A stretch of 34,060 nucleotides of DNA, taken from the NCBI GenBank assembly GCA_041844735.1, contig JBGZBP010000022.1, forward strand, positions 1-34,060. The letters are read 5' to 3'. The notes beneath the pieces are model-generated. The model made no database searches and had not been told where the DNA came from. It was given only the letters and a program-made list of their open reading frames with translations. The DNA is from CAJPNN01 sp041844735 (lineage in GTDB: Bacteria > Bacillota > Clostridia > Peptostreptococcales > Anaerovoracaceae). The position numbers and the translations under genes are program-made. This document shows, one piece after another, positions 16,132 through 23,270 of this stretch (position 1 is its first letter; the number at the start of each line of letters is the position of its first letter).

Positions 16132-18617
16132 TATTTTCTTTCTATCTCCTCAATCTTAAATGCCTCTATTTCATCTCCGATTTTTATATCATTGTAATTT
16201 TCAAGACCTATACCGCATTCATAACCTTGGCTGACTTCCTTTGCATCATCCTTAAATCTCTTTAAGCTGGAAATCTTACCCTCATGTATCACAATTCCGT
16301 CTCTAACCAACCTTACATCAGCATTTCTCTGAACTTTGCCCTCAAGCACATAAGCTCCGCCCACTATTCCGATGCCCGGAACTTTAAAAGTATCTCTGAT
16401 TTCTATTTTACCCATAACCACTTCTTTAAACACAGGATCAAGCATACCTTTCATTGCGGCCTCAACATCATCAATAACATCATAGATGACCCTGTATGTT
16501 CTGATTTCTATGCCTTTGCTCTCTGCTAAAGATGTGATAGTACTGCTCGGTCTTACGTTAAACGCAATGATAACGGCGCCGGATGTATTTGCCAACATTA
16601 TATCTGATTCCGTAACTGTACCTACCCCGGAGTGAATTATTTTAACTCTTACATTTTCATTTTTAAGTTTCTCTAATGATGTTATCAATGCTCCTACCGA
16701 ACCCTGAACATCTCCCTTTATTATAAGGTTAAGTATCTTTTCTTCACCCTCCTGAATCTGGCTGAACAGCTTTTCCAAAGTGGTGCTTGAGTTTCTCGCC
16801 AACACTTCTTCACGCAATTTCCCTTTTCTGCTTTCGGCAATATCCCTTGCCACCCTGTCATCTTTGACCGAATGGAATTCATCCCCGGCTTCCGGAACCT
16901 CCGTAAGTCCCAGTATTTCCACCGCAGTTCCCGGTCCGGCTTTCTTTATCAGCTCACCTTTGAAGTTGGTCATGGCTCTTATTCTTCCGCTGCAAGTCCC
17001 CGCCACTACCGAATCTCCGGACTTCAATGTTCCGTTTAGCACAAGCAATGTTGCTACCGGTCCCTTTGCCTTGTCCAATCTTGCTTCTATTACTGTTCCG
17101 TGAGCTTTTCTGTCCGGGTTAGCTTTCAGTTCCAGCACCTCCGCCTGCAACAATATCATTTCAAGCAGATTATCTATTCCTTCCCCGCTCTTGGCTGACA
17201 CAGGTACGGAGATAGTTTCTCCTCCCCAGTCCTCAACCAGTATGCCGTGCTCCGTCAAATCCTTTTTTACCATATCAGGATTAGCTCCCGGTTTGTCCAT
17301 TTTGTTAATCGCAACGATTATAGGCACACCTGCCGCCTTCGCATGGCTTATAGATTCAACAGTCTGAGGTTTCACGCTGTCATCCGCAGCAACTACCAAT
17401 ATTGCAATATCCGTAACATGTGCTCCCCTTGCTCTCATAGCCGTGAATGCCTCATGCCCCGGAGTGTCCAAAAATACTATTTTCTGACCGTTTACATGCA
17501 CTTCCGATGCTCCTATATGCTGAGTAATCCCGCCGGATTCGGTGGCTGTTACGCTCGTCTTTCTAATTGCGTCCAAAAGTGATGTTTTTCCGTGGTCTAC
17601 ATGCCCCATAACAGTTATTATAGGCGGTCTGTTCTTTAAATCTTCTTCTTTATCTTCAAACGATTCTATTCCCGCTTCCTGTATTTCATCTTCTACATTT
17701 CCGATTACAATTTCAATTCCCATTTCAGCACCCAGAATCAATACCGTATCCTCATCGATATTCTGGTTCATGTTAGCCATGATTCCGAGCTTCATAAGAG
17801 CCATTATAACCTGAGAAATCGACACCTCAACCTGCTCCGCAAATCCTGCAACGGTGATAGGCACATTAATAACAATGCTTCCTTCCGGAATCACAACTTC
17901 TTCAGGCATCTGCTCCACCTGCTTCTCCAGTTTCTGCTGCTTATATTTAGAAGACTTACCCTTGTGTGCTTTCTTAAGATCCGGCGGCTGAACATTTTTC
18001 ATCTGGTTTTTTGAAGTCTTCTTGTTCCTCATCCCCTTACTCTCTACGGGATCCATCTGCTTGTTCTTTTCTTTATATTTACTTTCTCTCTCTCTTCTGC
18101 TTGCAGACTTCTTTTCAATCAAATCATCGCCGCTCTTTTTCGCAGAATCTTTCTGTCTTACCTGCCTGTTCTGCTGCGGTCTCTCATCCTTGTCTCGTCT
18201 GTCTCTGTTATCTCTATTTTCCCTATTGTCTCTGCTTCTTTCTCTATCTCCTTGAGAAAAATCCTTATACGGTCTTCTTTCTCCACCCTCTCCTGTGCGG
18301 TTAGGCCTCTGTCTGTTCCTGTCATTTTGCTGTGCTCTTTGTGGTTCTCTTTGTGGTTCTCTTTGCTGTTCTCTTTTCTTGAATTCACCCCTATCTGTCG
18401 CAGGCTGCGGCTTTCTCTCCACCGCTTTTTCCTGCACTTTCGGCGAATCCTTTTTTTCGCCTTTGCCCAATGATGCCTTGACTTTCTCCAAATCTGCATC
18501 CTCCAAAACACTCATGTGACTTTTAACATCCATGCCCATTTTATTTACTTTCTCTATCAATTCCTTACTGGTAATTCCCAGTTCCTTAGCCAGTTCATGT
18601 ATTTTTTTCTTACCCAT
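16131..18617 (-). CDS. infB: Translation initiation factor IF-2
   Basis: GTPase that brings fMet-tRNA to the 30S subunit and drives subunit joining. An IF2-N domain (KIHELAKELGITSKELIEKV) starts the protein. A long Arg/Gln/Lys/Asp-rich linker follows, with a REPQ repeat. A second IF2-N copy contains TVAGFAEQVEVSISQVI. The G domain begins near residue 337 with GHVDHGKTS, then DTPGHEAF, NKMDKPGA and SAKSG. The C-terminal domains include RVIYDVIDDVEAAMKGML. Total length is 828 residues. The start is the ATG at 18617, preceded by AAGGAGAG and overlapping the ylxQ stop by 8 bases; the longer open frame upstream lacks support. Confidence 0.97.
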   Translation of the reverse strand: MGKKKIHELAKELGITSKELIEKVNKMGMDVKSHMSVLEDADLEKVKASLGKGEKKDSPKVQEKAVERKPQPATDRGEFKKREQQREPQREPQRAQQNDRNRQRPNRTGEGGERRPYKDFSQGDRERSRDNRENRDNRDRRDKDERPQQNRQVRQKDSAKKSGDDLIEKKSASRRERESKYKEKNKQMDPVESKGMRNKKTSKNQMKNVQPPDLKKAHKGKSSKYKQQKLEKQVEQMPEEVVIPEGSIVINVPITVAGFAEQVEVSISQVIMALMKLGIMANMNQNIDEDTVLILGAEMGIEIVIGNVEDEIQEAGIESFEDKEEDLKNRPPIITVMGHVDHGKTSLLDAIRKTSVTATESGGITQHIGASEVHVNGQKIVFLDTPGHEAFTAMRARGAHVTDIAILVVAADDSVKPQTVESISHAKAAGVPIIVAINKMDKPGANPDMVKKDLTEHGILVEDWGGETISVPVSAKSGEGIDNLLEMILLQAEVLELKANPDRKAHGTVIEARLDKAKGPVATLLVLNGTLKSGDSVVAGTCSGRIRAMTNFKGELIKKAGPGTAVEILGLTEVPEAGDEFHSVKDDRVARDIAESRKGKLREEVLARNSSTTLEKLFSQIQEGEEKILNLIIKGDVQGSVGALITSLEKLKNENVRVKIIHSGVGTVTESDIMLANTSGAVIIAFNVRPSSTITSLAESKGIEIRTYRVIYDVIDDVEAAMKGMLDPVFKEVVMGKIEIRDTFKVPGIGIVGGAYVLEGKVQRNADVRLVRDGIVIHEGKISSLKRFKDDAKEVSQGYECGIGLENYNDIKIGDEIEAFKIEEIERK
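18337..18372. repeat. Three 12-bp tandem repeats inside infB
   Basis: Plus-strand units CTTTGTGGTTCT (18337-18348), the same again (18349-18360), and CTTTGCTGTTCT (18361-18372). They encode the Arg-Glu-Pro-Gln repeat in the IF-2 linker. In-frame length change is the expected form of variation. Confidence 0.9.
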
Positions 18618-18939
18618 CAAACATCTCTCCTTCCAGCGATTTATCGATTTGCTCAATTATCACTTTAGCAAACTCCTTATCCTTTATGGCAAAAATTCCT
18701 TTTTCATCCTTGCCCACCGCTTTGGATACTTCTTCACTTCTACCGTATAATCTATATGAAACGCCCCTTGAAGTGGCCACATCTGTCAGCTTCTTCCTGC
18801 TGTTTTCTCCCACTTCACTCGTTATTATAAGTAAATGTACCTTACCTTTCTTCATTTCCAATATGCAAGTATTATATCCGCATGCAAGCTTTCCTGCTTT
18901 TTGTGCGAACCCAAGGTACCCCAAAACTTTACTGTCCAT
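18610..18939 (-). CDS. L7Ae/L30e/S12e-type RNA-binding protein, YlxQ-like
   Basis: Small ribosomal-protein-like factor of the L7Ae family, which binds kink-turn RNA motifs; the bacterial YlxQ branch has no settled role. Seen: YLGFAQKAGKLACGYNTC at the start, HLLIITSEVGENSRKKL in the middle, and GIFAIKDKEFAKVI near the end, all at family positions. Length is 109 from the ATG at 18939, which follows AGGAG by ten bases; a TTG three codons earlier is possible. It overlaps ylxR upstream by 11 bases and infB downstream by 8 bases. Confidence 0.9.
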   Translation of the reverse strand: MDSKVLGYLGFAQKAGKLACGYNTCILEMKKGKVHLLIITSEVGENSRKKLTDVATSRGVSYRLYGRSEEVSKAVGKDEKGIFAIKDKEFAKVIIEQIDKSLEGEMFDG

Positions 18940-19201
18940 ATCGTTCAAACTCCTGATACAATCTCTCCATCTCTTCAGCAGTCACTTCCAATTTTAAACT
19001 TCTCGGTATGGCTCTCCTCTTTACCGCTTTTTCAAAGCAGTCACGACTTGGACAAACATATGCACCTCTGCCGTTTTTTCTTCCCGTCTCATCCACTTCC
19101 AACCCGTTTTCGGTTTTCACTATCCTTACAAGTTCATTCTTCGGCTTTGAAGTCATACATCCGGTACATCTTCTCATTGGAATGTTTTTTTCACTAATCA
19201 A
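18929..19201 (-). CDS. YlxR-family RNA-binding protein (DUF448)
   Basis: Small basic protein of the YlxR/RnpM family. It is encoded between nusA and infB in most Bacillota and has been reported to bind RNase P RNA and modulate tRNA processing. The hallmark RRCTGCMTSKPKNELVRIV is near the N-terminus, followed by GRGAYVCPSRDCFEKAVKR. Two CxxC-like cysteine groups are present (Cys12/15 and Cys50/55 approximately). The start is a TTG at 19201, with AAGGAG eight bases upstream; the internal ATG at 19177 has no ribosome site. It begins 12 bases after the nusA stop. Confidence 0.9.
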   Translation of the reverse strand: MISEKNIPMRRCTGCMTSKPKNELVRIVKTENGLEVDETGRKNGRGAYVCPSRDCFEKAVKRRAIPRSLKLEVTAEEMERLYQEFERYGQ

Positions 19202-19213
19202 TTTATCAGCTCC

Positions 19214-20458
19214 TTATTCCTCATCACCGGTCTCTGATTCTTCCATCTGTTCAAGCCATTGCTCATCAGCTATCTCTTCAAAATCTCTTCCGTTTAATTC
19301 TCCGCTCTCATTAAAATCTTCATTGTAATCTTCGTCCTCAAAGCTCTCATATTCATCCATAATATCCATCTCTTCGAGGGTGTCATAATCCGCCATAGTT
19401 CCGTCACCGTCAGGGAAAAATTGGCTATGACTCTTAATATCGATTTTCCAATTGCTCAGCTTCGCCGCTAATCTGGCATTCTGACCTTCCTTGCCTATAG
19501 CCAGTGACAACTGATAGTCAGGCACTATTACCACCGAGCTCTTTTCAATCATATTTATTATTACCTTTTCAACCTTTGCAGGGCTTAAGGACTCTTCTAT
19601 CAATGTCTTAGGATCATCGCTCCAGTATATTATATCTATCTTTTCGCCATTAAGTTCGTCACATACGTTCTGTACTCTTGAACCCTTGCTTCCTACACAT
19701 GCTCCCAACGCATCCACATCATCATAGTTCGTACTTACTGCTATCTTTGTTCTCAAACCTGCTTCACGAGAGATGCTCCTTATCTCCACTACGCCCTCTT
19801 CTATTTCAGGGACTTCAAGTTCAAACAGCCTCTTAACAAGCTCAGGAGTCGATCTTGACAAATATACCTGCGGACCTTTAGCACCCCTCTTAACATCGCT
19901 TACATAAAACTTAAGTCTGTTTCCCAGCTCATACAATCCTGCTCTTGCTTCCTCGGCAACCTGATCCTGAGGTGCAACAAGCCCCTCCGTCTTGCCTATA
20001 TTTACTATAATCACTTCTCGTCCGATACCGCTTATGGTTCCTGTGATTACCTCTCCTTTTCTCTCAAGATAATCTTCGTAAACCATACCTCTTTCAGCTT
20101 CTCTTATTCTCTGTTTTACCACCTGTTTCGCTGTCTGTGCAGCAATTCTTCCGAAGTTTGCAGGTGTCACTTTAATCTTGTAAGAGTCGCCTATCTCATA
20201 TTTAACATCACTTTTTCTTGCTTCCTCAAGAGAAATCTGATTAACCTCATCCGTCACTTCTTCCTCAATTCTCTTAATCATGAAAACACCGACATCTCCA
20301 TTCTCTCTGTCTATGCTCACCTCAACATTTTCACTTGTTCCGTAATTCTTTTTATATGCCGATACCAAAGCAGATTCTATCGCCTCAAACAGAATATCTC
20401 TGGAAATCCCCTTCTCTTTTTCAATTTCACGAACAGCAGTTATAAACTCCTTATTCAT
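19214..20458 (-). CDS. nusA: Transcription termination/antitermination factor NusA
   Basis: Binds RNA polymerase and nascent RNA, tuning pausing, intrinsic termination and antitermination. It has the N-terminal polymerase-binding domain, an S1 domain (GEVITGTISGIGREVIIVNI), and two KH domains with GACVGSKGSRVQNV and SLAIGKEGQNARLAAKLS. In place of a short end, the last ~65 residues are strongly acidic with almost no basic residues, giving 414 in total (Bacillus NusA is about 370). AGGAGG precedes the ATG by 8 bases. It is the second gene of its operon, 48 bases after rimP. Confidence 0.96.
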   Translation of the reverse strand: MNKEFITAVREIEKEKGISRDILFEAIESALVSAYKKNYGTSENVEVSIDRENGDVGVFMIKRIEEEVTDEVNQISLEEARKSDVKYEIGDSYKIKVTPANFGRIAAQTAKQVVKQRIREAERGMVYEDYLERKGEVITGTISGIGREVIIVNIGKTEGLVAPQDQVAEEARAGLYELGNRLKFYVSDVKRGAKGPQVYLSRSTPELVKRLFELEVPEIEEGVVEIRSISREAGLRTKIAVSTNYDDVDALGACVGSKGSRVQNVCDELNGEKIDIIYWSDDPKTLIEESLSPAKVEKVIINMIEKSSVVIVPDYQLSLAIGKEGQNARLAAKLSNWKIDIKSHSQFFPDGDGTMADYDTLEEMDIMDEYESFEDEDYNEDFNESGELNGRDFEEIADEQWLEQMEESETGDEE

Positions 20459-20506
20459 TTTGTAATCCTCCTATGTAAACCTTAAAAATATTAATAACTA
20501 TTCCCT

Positions 20507-20974
20507 TTAAAAAATTACTGCTAAATTTATTTTTGAGATGCTTTCTCTGTCAAGCACCATTTCGCTCTCTTCCTTGACTGTGACTGTTTTGTCGTCAAAT
20601 CCTGTCAATGTGGCTTCAAACTTTTTCTTATTATCAATCTTCTTGTACAGTGCCACCTCGACACGCTGACCTATATATCTTTCCAAATGTTTATCCGTGT
20701 AAAGTTGTCTATCCATCCCCGGTGATGAAACCTCAAGATAGTAGTTTTGCTCTATCGGATCTTCTTTATCCAAAATTTCGCTCAAATATCTGCTTACCGC
20801 TTCACAATCGTCTGTAGAAATACCCTTTGAGTGATTCGCATTATCAATATATATCCTCAGGAAACGATCTTTAGCCTCCTTCACAAAATCAACATGATAA
20901 AGCTCATATCCGTTCTCTTCGAGAAATCCTGAAATTTTATCCTCCACAAAATCTCTTATTCTAATCTTTGCCAT
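20507..20974 (-). CDS. rimP: Ribosome maturation factor RimP
   Basis: Assists early 30S assembly. The two-domain layout is visible: the N-terminal domain with YELYHVDFVKEAKDRFLRIY and the VSSPGMDRQL motif that is diagnostic for the family, then the C-terminal SH3-like domain (EATLTGFDDKTVTV). At 155 residues it is normal. GGAGG lies four bases before the ATG. It is the first gene of the rimP-nusA-ylxR-ylxQ-infB operon, with a clear promoter and leader hairpin upstream. Confidence 0.95.
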   Translation of the reverse strand: MAKIRIRDFVEDKISGFLEENGYELYHVDFVKEAKDRFLRIYIDNANHSKGISTDDCEAVSRYLSEILDKEDPIEQNYYLEVSSPGMDRQLYTDKHLERYIGQRVEVALYKKIDNKKKFEATLTGFDDKTVTVKEESEMVLDRESISKINLAVIF

Positions 20975-21011
20975 ACTTCCTCCGAAACAAAATAGTCTTT
21001 CGCATAAAAGT

Positions 21012-21038
21012 TAAAGAGCGGGAACAACCCACTCTTTA
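21012..21038 (-). promoter_or_regulatory. Leader hairpin of the rimP-nusA operon
   Basis: On the minus strand AAAGAGTGGG-TTGTT-CCCGCTCTTT forms a 10-bp stem with one G-U pair (11 with the flanking T-A). The same stem has a C-A mismatch on the other strand, so it is best formed in the minus-strand RNA. It starts about 22 bases after the predicted transcription start and ends 37 bases before rimP. The following AACTTTTATG is a weak T-tract, so attenuation or a processing/binding site are both possible. Confidence 0.65.
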
Positions 21039-21066
21039 TCCTCACAAAACTATAATTTATATTTTC

Positions 21067-21095
21067 ATTATATCATATGATTTTGTATTTTTCAA
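21067..21095 (-). promoter_or_regulatory. Sigma-A promoter of the rimP operon
   Basis: TTGAAA (21090-21095), a 17-base spacer and TATAAT (21067-21072) on the minus strand. Predicted start is near 21060, giving a leader of about 86 bases. No convincing terminator separates it from pduL, so some read-through from the lon operon is possible. Confidence 0.8.
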
Positions 21096-21138
21096 GCTTT
21101 TTAACTTGTAAGTTTATGCTGATTCAAGATATCCGCTG

Positions 21139-21711
21139 CTATGCCAAAATTTCACCAAAAGCATCATTGCCCAATCCCGCAGCATTTCCCTCGTCTGTAT
21201 CTATGTGCATCTCTCTCTCGTACTTGTCGGATGCTCTTACAAGAACATTTTCAAAAACCAATGCTCTTTCACCTTCCACTCTCACTTTAACAACATCCTT
21301 ATCCTTAACTCCTGCTTCTTCAGCCTGTTCAAGGTTTAAATGTATATGTCTTAAAGCCACTATAACTCCCTTGTCCAACTCAACTTCTCCTGCAGGACCC
21401 ACCAATTTGCACCCCGGAGTTCCTTCCAATTGTCCGGACTCTCTGATAGGAGCATTAATCCCTATAGCTCTACAATCGGTCTTTGCAAGTTCCACCTGAG
21501 TTTCCGGTCTTGTAGGTCCAAGAACTCTAAGTCCTTTTAAAGTACCTTTCGGTCCTACCACATCCACTTTTTCTTCACAAGCATACTGCCCCGGCTGTTT
21601 AAGAGTCTTTGACGGATGAAGTTCCGCACCCGCTCCGAACAAGGTCTCAAGATCTTTCTGAGAAAGGTGTATATGCTTATTCGACAACCCTATTTCTACT
21701 TTGTAACCCAT
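21139..21711 (-). CDS. pduL: PduL-type phosphate acyltransferase (phosphotransacetylase)
   Basis: Exchanges CoA for phosphate on acetyl- or propionyl-CoA, giving an acyl phosphate that a kinase can turn into ATP. It is a zinc enzyme built of two similar barrels. His13 and His15 in NKHIHLS and His122 and His124 in RHIHLN are the expected metal ligands, and EMHIDTDEGNAAG (His169) closes the site. At 190 residues it lacks the N-terminal encapsulation peptide of microcompartment PduL, and no shell protein genes are nearby, so it is probably a cytosolic housekeeping Pta. AAAGGAGAG precedes the ATG. It is the last gene of the lon-engB-DUF1232-hpt run. Confidence 0.9.
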   Translation of the reverse strand: MGYKVEIGLSNKHIHLSQKDLETLFGAGAELHPSKTLKQPGQYACEEKVDVVGPKGTLKGLRVLGPTRPETQVELAKTDCRAIGINAPIRESGQLEGTPGCKLVGPAGEVELDKGVIVALRHIHLNLEQAEEAGVKDKDVVKVRVEGERALVFENVLVRASDKYEREMHIDTDEGNAAGLGNDAFGEILA

Positions 21712-21759
21712 AATTTACTCTCCTTTATATTTCAGCAAAATTCATAAACATTTTATCAT

Positions 21760-22293
21760 TTACACTTCTTCCAGGCAAGTGATGTAAGGAAGGTTTCTGT
21801 ACTTCTGGTCATAATCCAGCCCATATCCGACTATAAATTTGTTATCTATTTCAAAGCCGACATAGTCTGCATATATTTCTCTTGCACGCCTTTCAGGTTT
21901 GTCAAGCAAAGTACAGATTTTCAGTGACTTCGGTTTCATAGCCTTAAGATAATCTCTTAAATAATCCAGTGTTATCCCCGAATCCACAATATCCTCAACA
22001 ACTATTACATTTTTACCCTCGATAGCCGCATCTAAATCCTTTAAAATTCTTACTACTCCCGAACTTTTTGTAGATCCGCCATAGCTTGAAACAGCCATAA
22101 AATCAATTTCCGTATCTATGGAAATATTCCTTATCAAATCCGCCATGAATATAACGGATCCTTTCAATATCCCCACACACAATACCTGCTCACCCTCAAA
22201 ATCCCTTGAAATAGCCTCTCCAAGTTCCTTTGTTCTGCTCTTAAGCTGTTCCTCCGTTATCATCACTTCACCGAAGCGGTATTTCTTCTCCAC
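21760..22293 (-). CDS. hpt: Hypoxanthine phosphoribosyltransferase
   Basis: Purine salvage enzyme joining hypoxanthine or guanine to PRPP to give IMP or GMP. The PRPP-binding loop VIVVEDIVDSGITL is at about 96-109. The flexible loop region has AVSSYGGSTKSSGVVR, and the base-binding end has NKFIVGYGLDYDQKYRNLPYI. Length 177 is typical. The start is a GTG at 22293, seven bases after GGAGG; these bases lie inside the end of the preceding gene, separated by two bases. Confidence 0.95.
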   Translation of the reverse strand: MEKKYRFGEVMITEEQLKSRTKELGEAISRDFEGEQVLCVGILKGSVIFMADLIRNISIDTEIDFMAVSSYGGSTKSSGVVRILKDLDAAIEGKNVIVVEDIVDSGITLDYLRDYLKAMKPKSLKICTLLDKPERRAREIYADYVGFEIDNKFIVGYGLDYDQKYRNLPYITCLEEV

Positions 22294-22295
22294 AA

Positions 22296-22676
22296 TTATT
22301 CCTCCCTGACTGTTTTATCATCGTTTTTATCGGTATCTTCCTTATCTGTATCAGCACTTTCCGTTTCCATGCTTACGCTTTCAACTTTTATAATCTTCTT
22401 GTTCTTATACTTTCTCTGAGTATCCACTCGCTCGTCATCCACCCAGTATGCATCCAATGTATCTCTCAGCGTCCACAGTATGAATACCCAAAGGATGATA
22501 TCATCAAAAACCCCGAATACCGGTATCACTATCGGTATCAGATCAATAGGCATCAAAAGATATACGATTCCCAGGACTATCAGCGCCTTTTTCCATATTG
22601 ATACCGATTTATCCTGCATCATATATTTAATCGATCTTATCCTTTTTATTATCACCCTCATGCTTAAAAAATTCAT
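22296..22676 (-). CDS. DUF1232 (YkvA-like) small membrane protein
   Basis: Small protein with one DUF1232 domain; function unknown across the family. The core is YLLMPIDLIPIVIPVFGVFD at about 39-58, with the conserved P-[IL]-D-L-I-P turn between two hydrophobic helices, preceded by a basic amphipathic segment. The final ~45 residues are highly charged (Asp/Glu/Lys) and look disordered and cytosolic. The ATG at 22676 is placed ten-odd bases after GAGGT and starts 10 bases after engB. The context between a GTPase gene and hpt gives no clear hint. Confidence 0.8.
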   Translation of the reverse strand: MNFLSMRVIIKRIRSIKYMMQDKSVSIWKKALIVLGIVYLLMPIDLIPIVIPVFGVFDDIILWVFILWTLRDTLDAYWVDDERVDTQRKYKNKKIIKVESVSMETESADTDKEDTDKNDDKTVREE

Positions 22677-22686
22677 TTCATGTACC

Positions 22687-23268
22687 TCAAACAAGTTCTT
22701 CTATGATTTCCAAAAGCTCTTCGTACCCCGTCTTCTTTAGAGAAGAAACAGGTATAACTTTATCTTCCGGAGACATTCCCAGTGTTTTTCTGATACGTGC
22801 CACATTTTTAAAAAGCTCATTTTTTGATATTTTGTCCACCTTTGTAGCAACTACTATGCCATCAAGTCCATAATGCCTGAGCCACTGATACATCTGTACA
22901 TCCTGCTTCGACGGTTCGTGTCTGCAGTCTACCAGCTGTACCACTTTTACCAGTTCACTTCTGTCCGATAAATATGTCTCCATCATCGGTCCCCACTCCT
23001 GAGAAAGCGATTTGGAAACTTTCGCATAGCCGTATCCGGGTAAATCCACCAATCTGAACTTCTCATTCACTATATAGAAATTTATTGTTCTTGTCTTTCC
23101 CGGACTCTGGCTTACTCTCGCCAATTTCTTTCTGTTCACAAGTGTGTTGAAAAGAGACGACTTGCCGACATTAGACCTGCCCGCAAACGCAATCTCGGGC
23201 AACCCGTCATCAGGATATTGATCCGGCTTTACTGCCACTTTGTCCAACTCTGCCTTTGTAATTTTCAT
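22687..23268 (-). CDS. engB: Ribosome biogenesis GTPase EngB (YihA/YsxC)
   Basis: Essential GTPase in 50S subunit assembly. G1 is GRSNVGKSS at about 30-38, G3 is DLPGYGYAKVS, G4 is TKVDKIS, and the C-terminal SSLKKTGYEEL holds G5. Length of 193 is typical. The ATG is two bases after the lon stop, with its ribosome site in the end of lon. The lon-engB order is common in Bacillota. Confidence 0.95.
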   Translation of the reverse strand: MKITKAELDKVAVKPDQYPDDGLPEIAFAGRSNVGKSSLFNTLVNRKKLARVSQSPGKTRTINFYIVNEKFRLVDLPGYGYAKVSKSLSQEWGPMMETYLSDRSELVKVVQLVDCRHEPSKQDVQMYQWLRHYGLDGIVVATKVDKISKNELFKNVARIRKTLGMSPEDKVIPVSSLKKTGYEELLEIIEELV

Positions 23269-23270
23269 AA

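Noticed and set aside
21092..21115. Hairpin CAAGTT-AAAA-AGCTTG after pduL
   Set aside because: Six weak pairs followed by A residues rather than T on the minus strand; it partly overlaps the rimP -35 box and is unlikely to terminate pduL.
21139..21711. PduL as a sign of a bacterial microcompartment locus
   Set aside because: No shell proteins, no encapsulation peptide and no diol or ethanolamine genes nearby.
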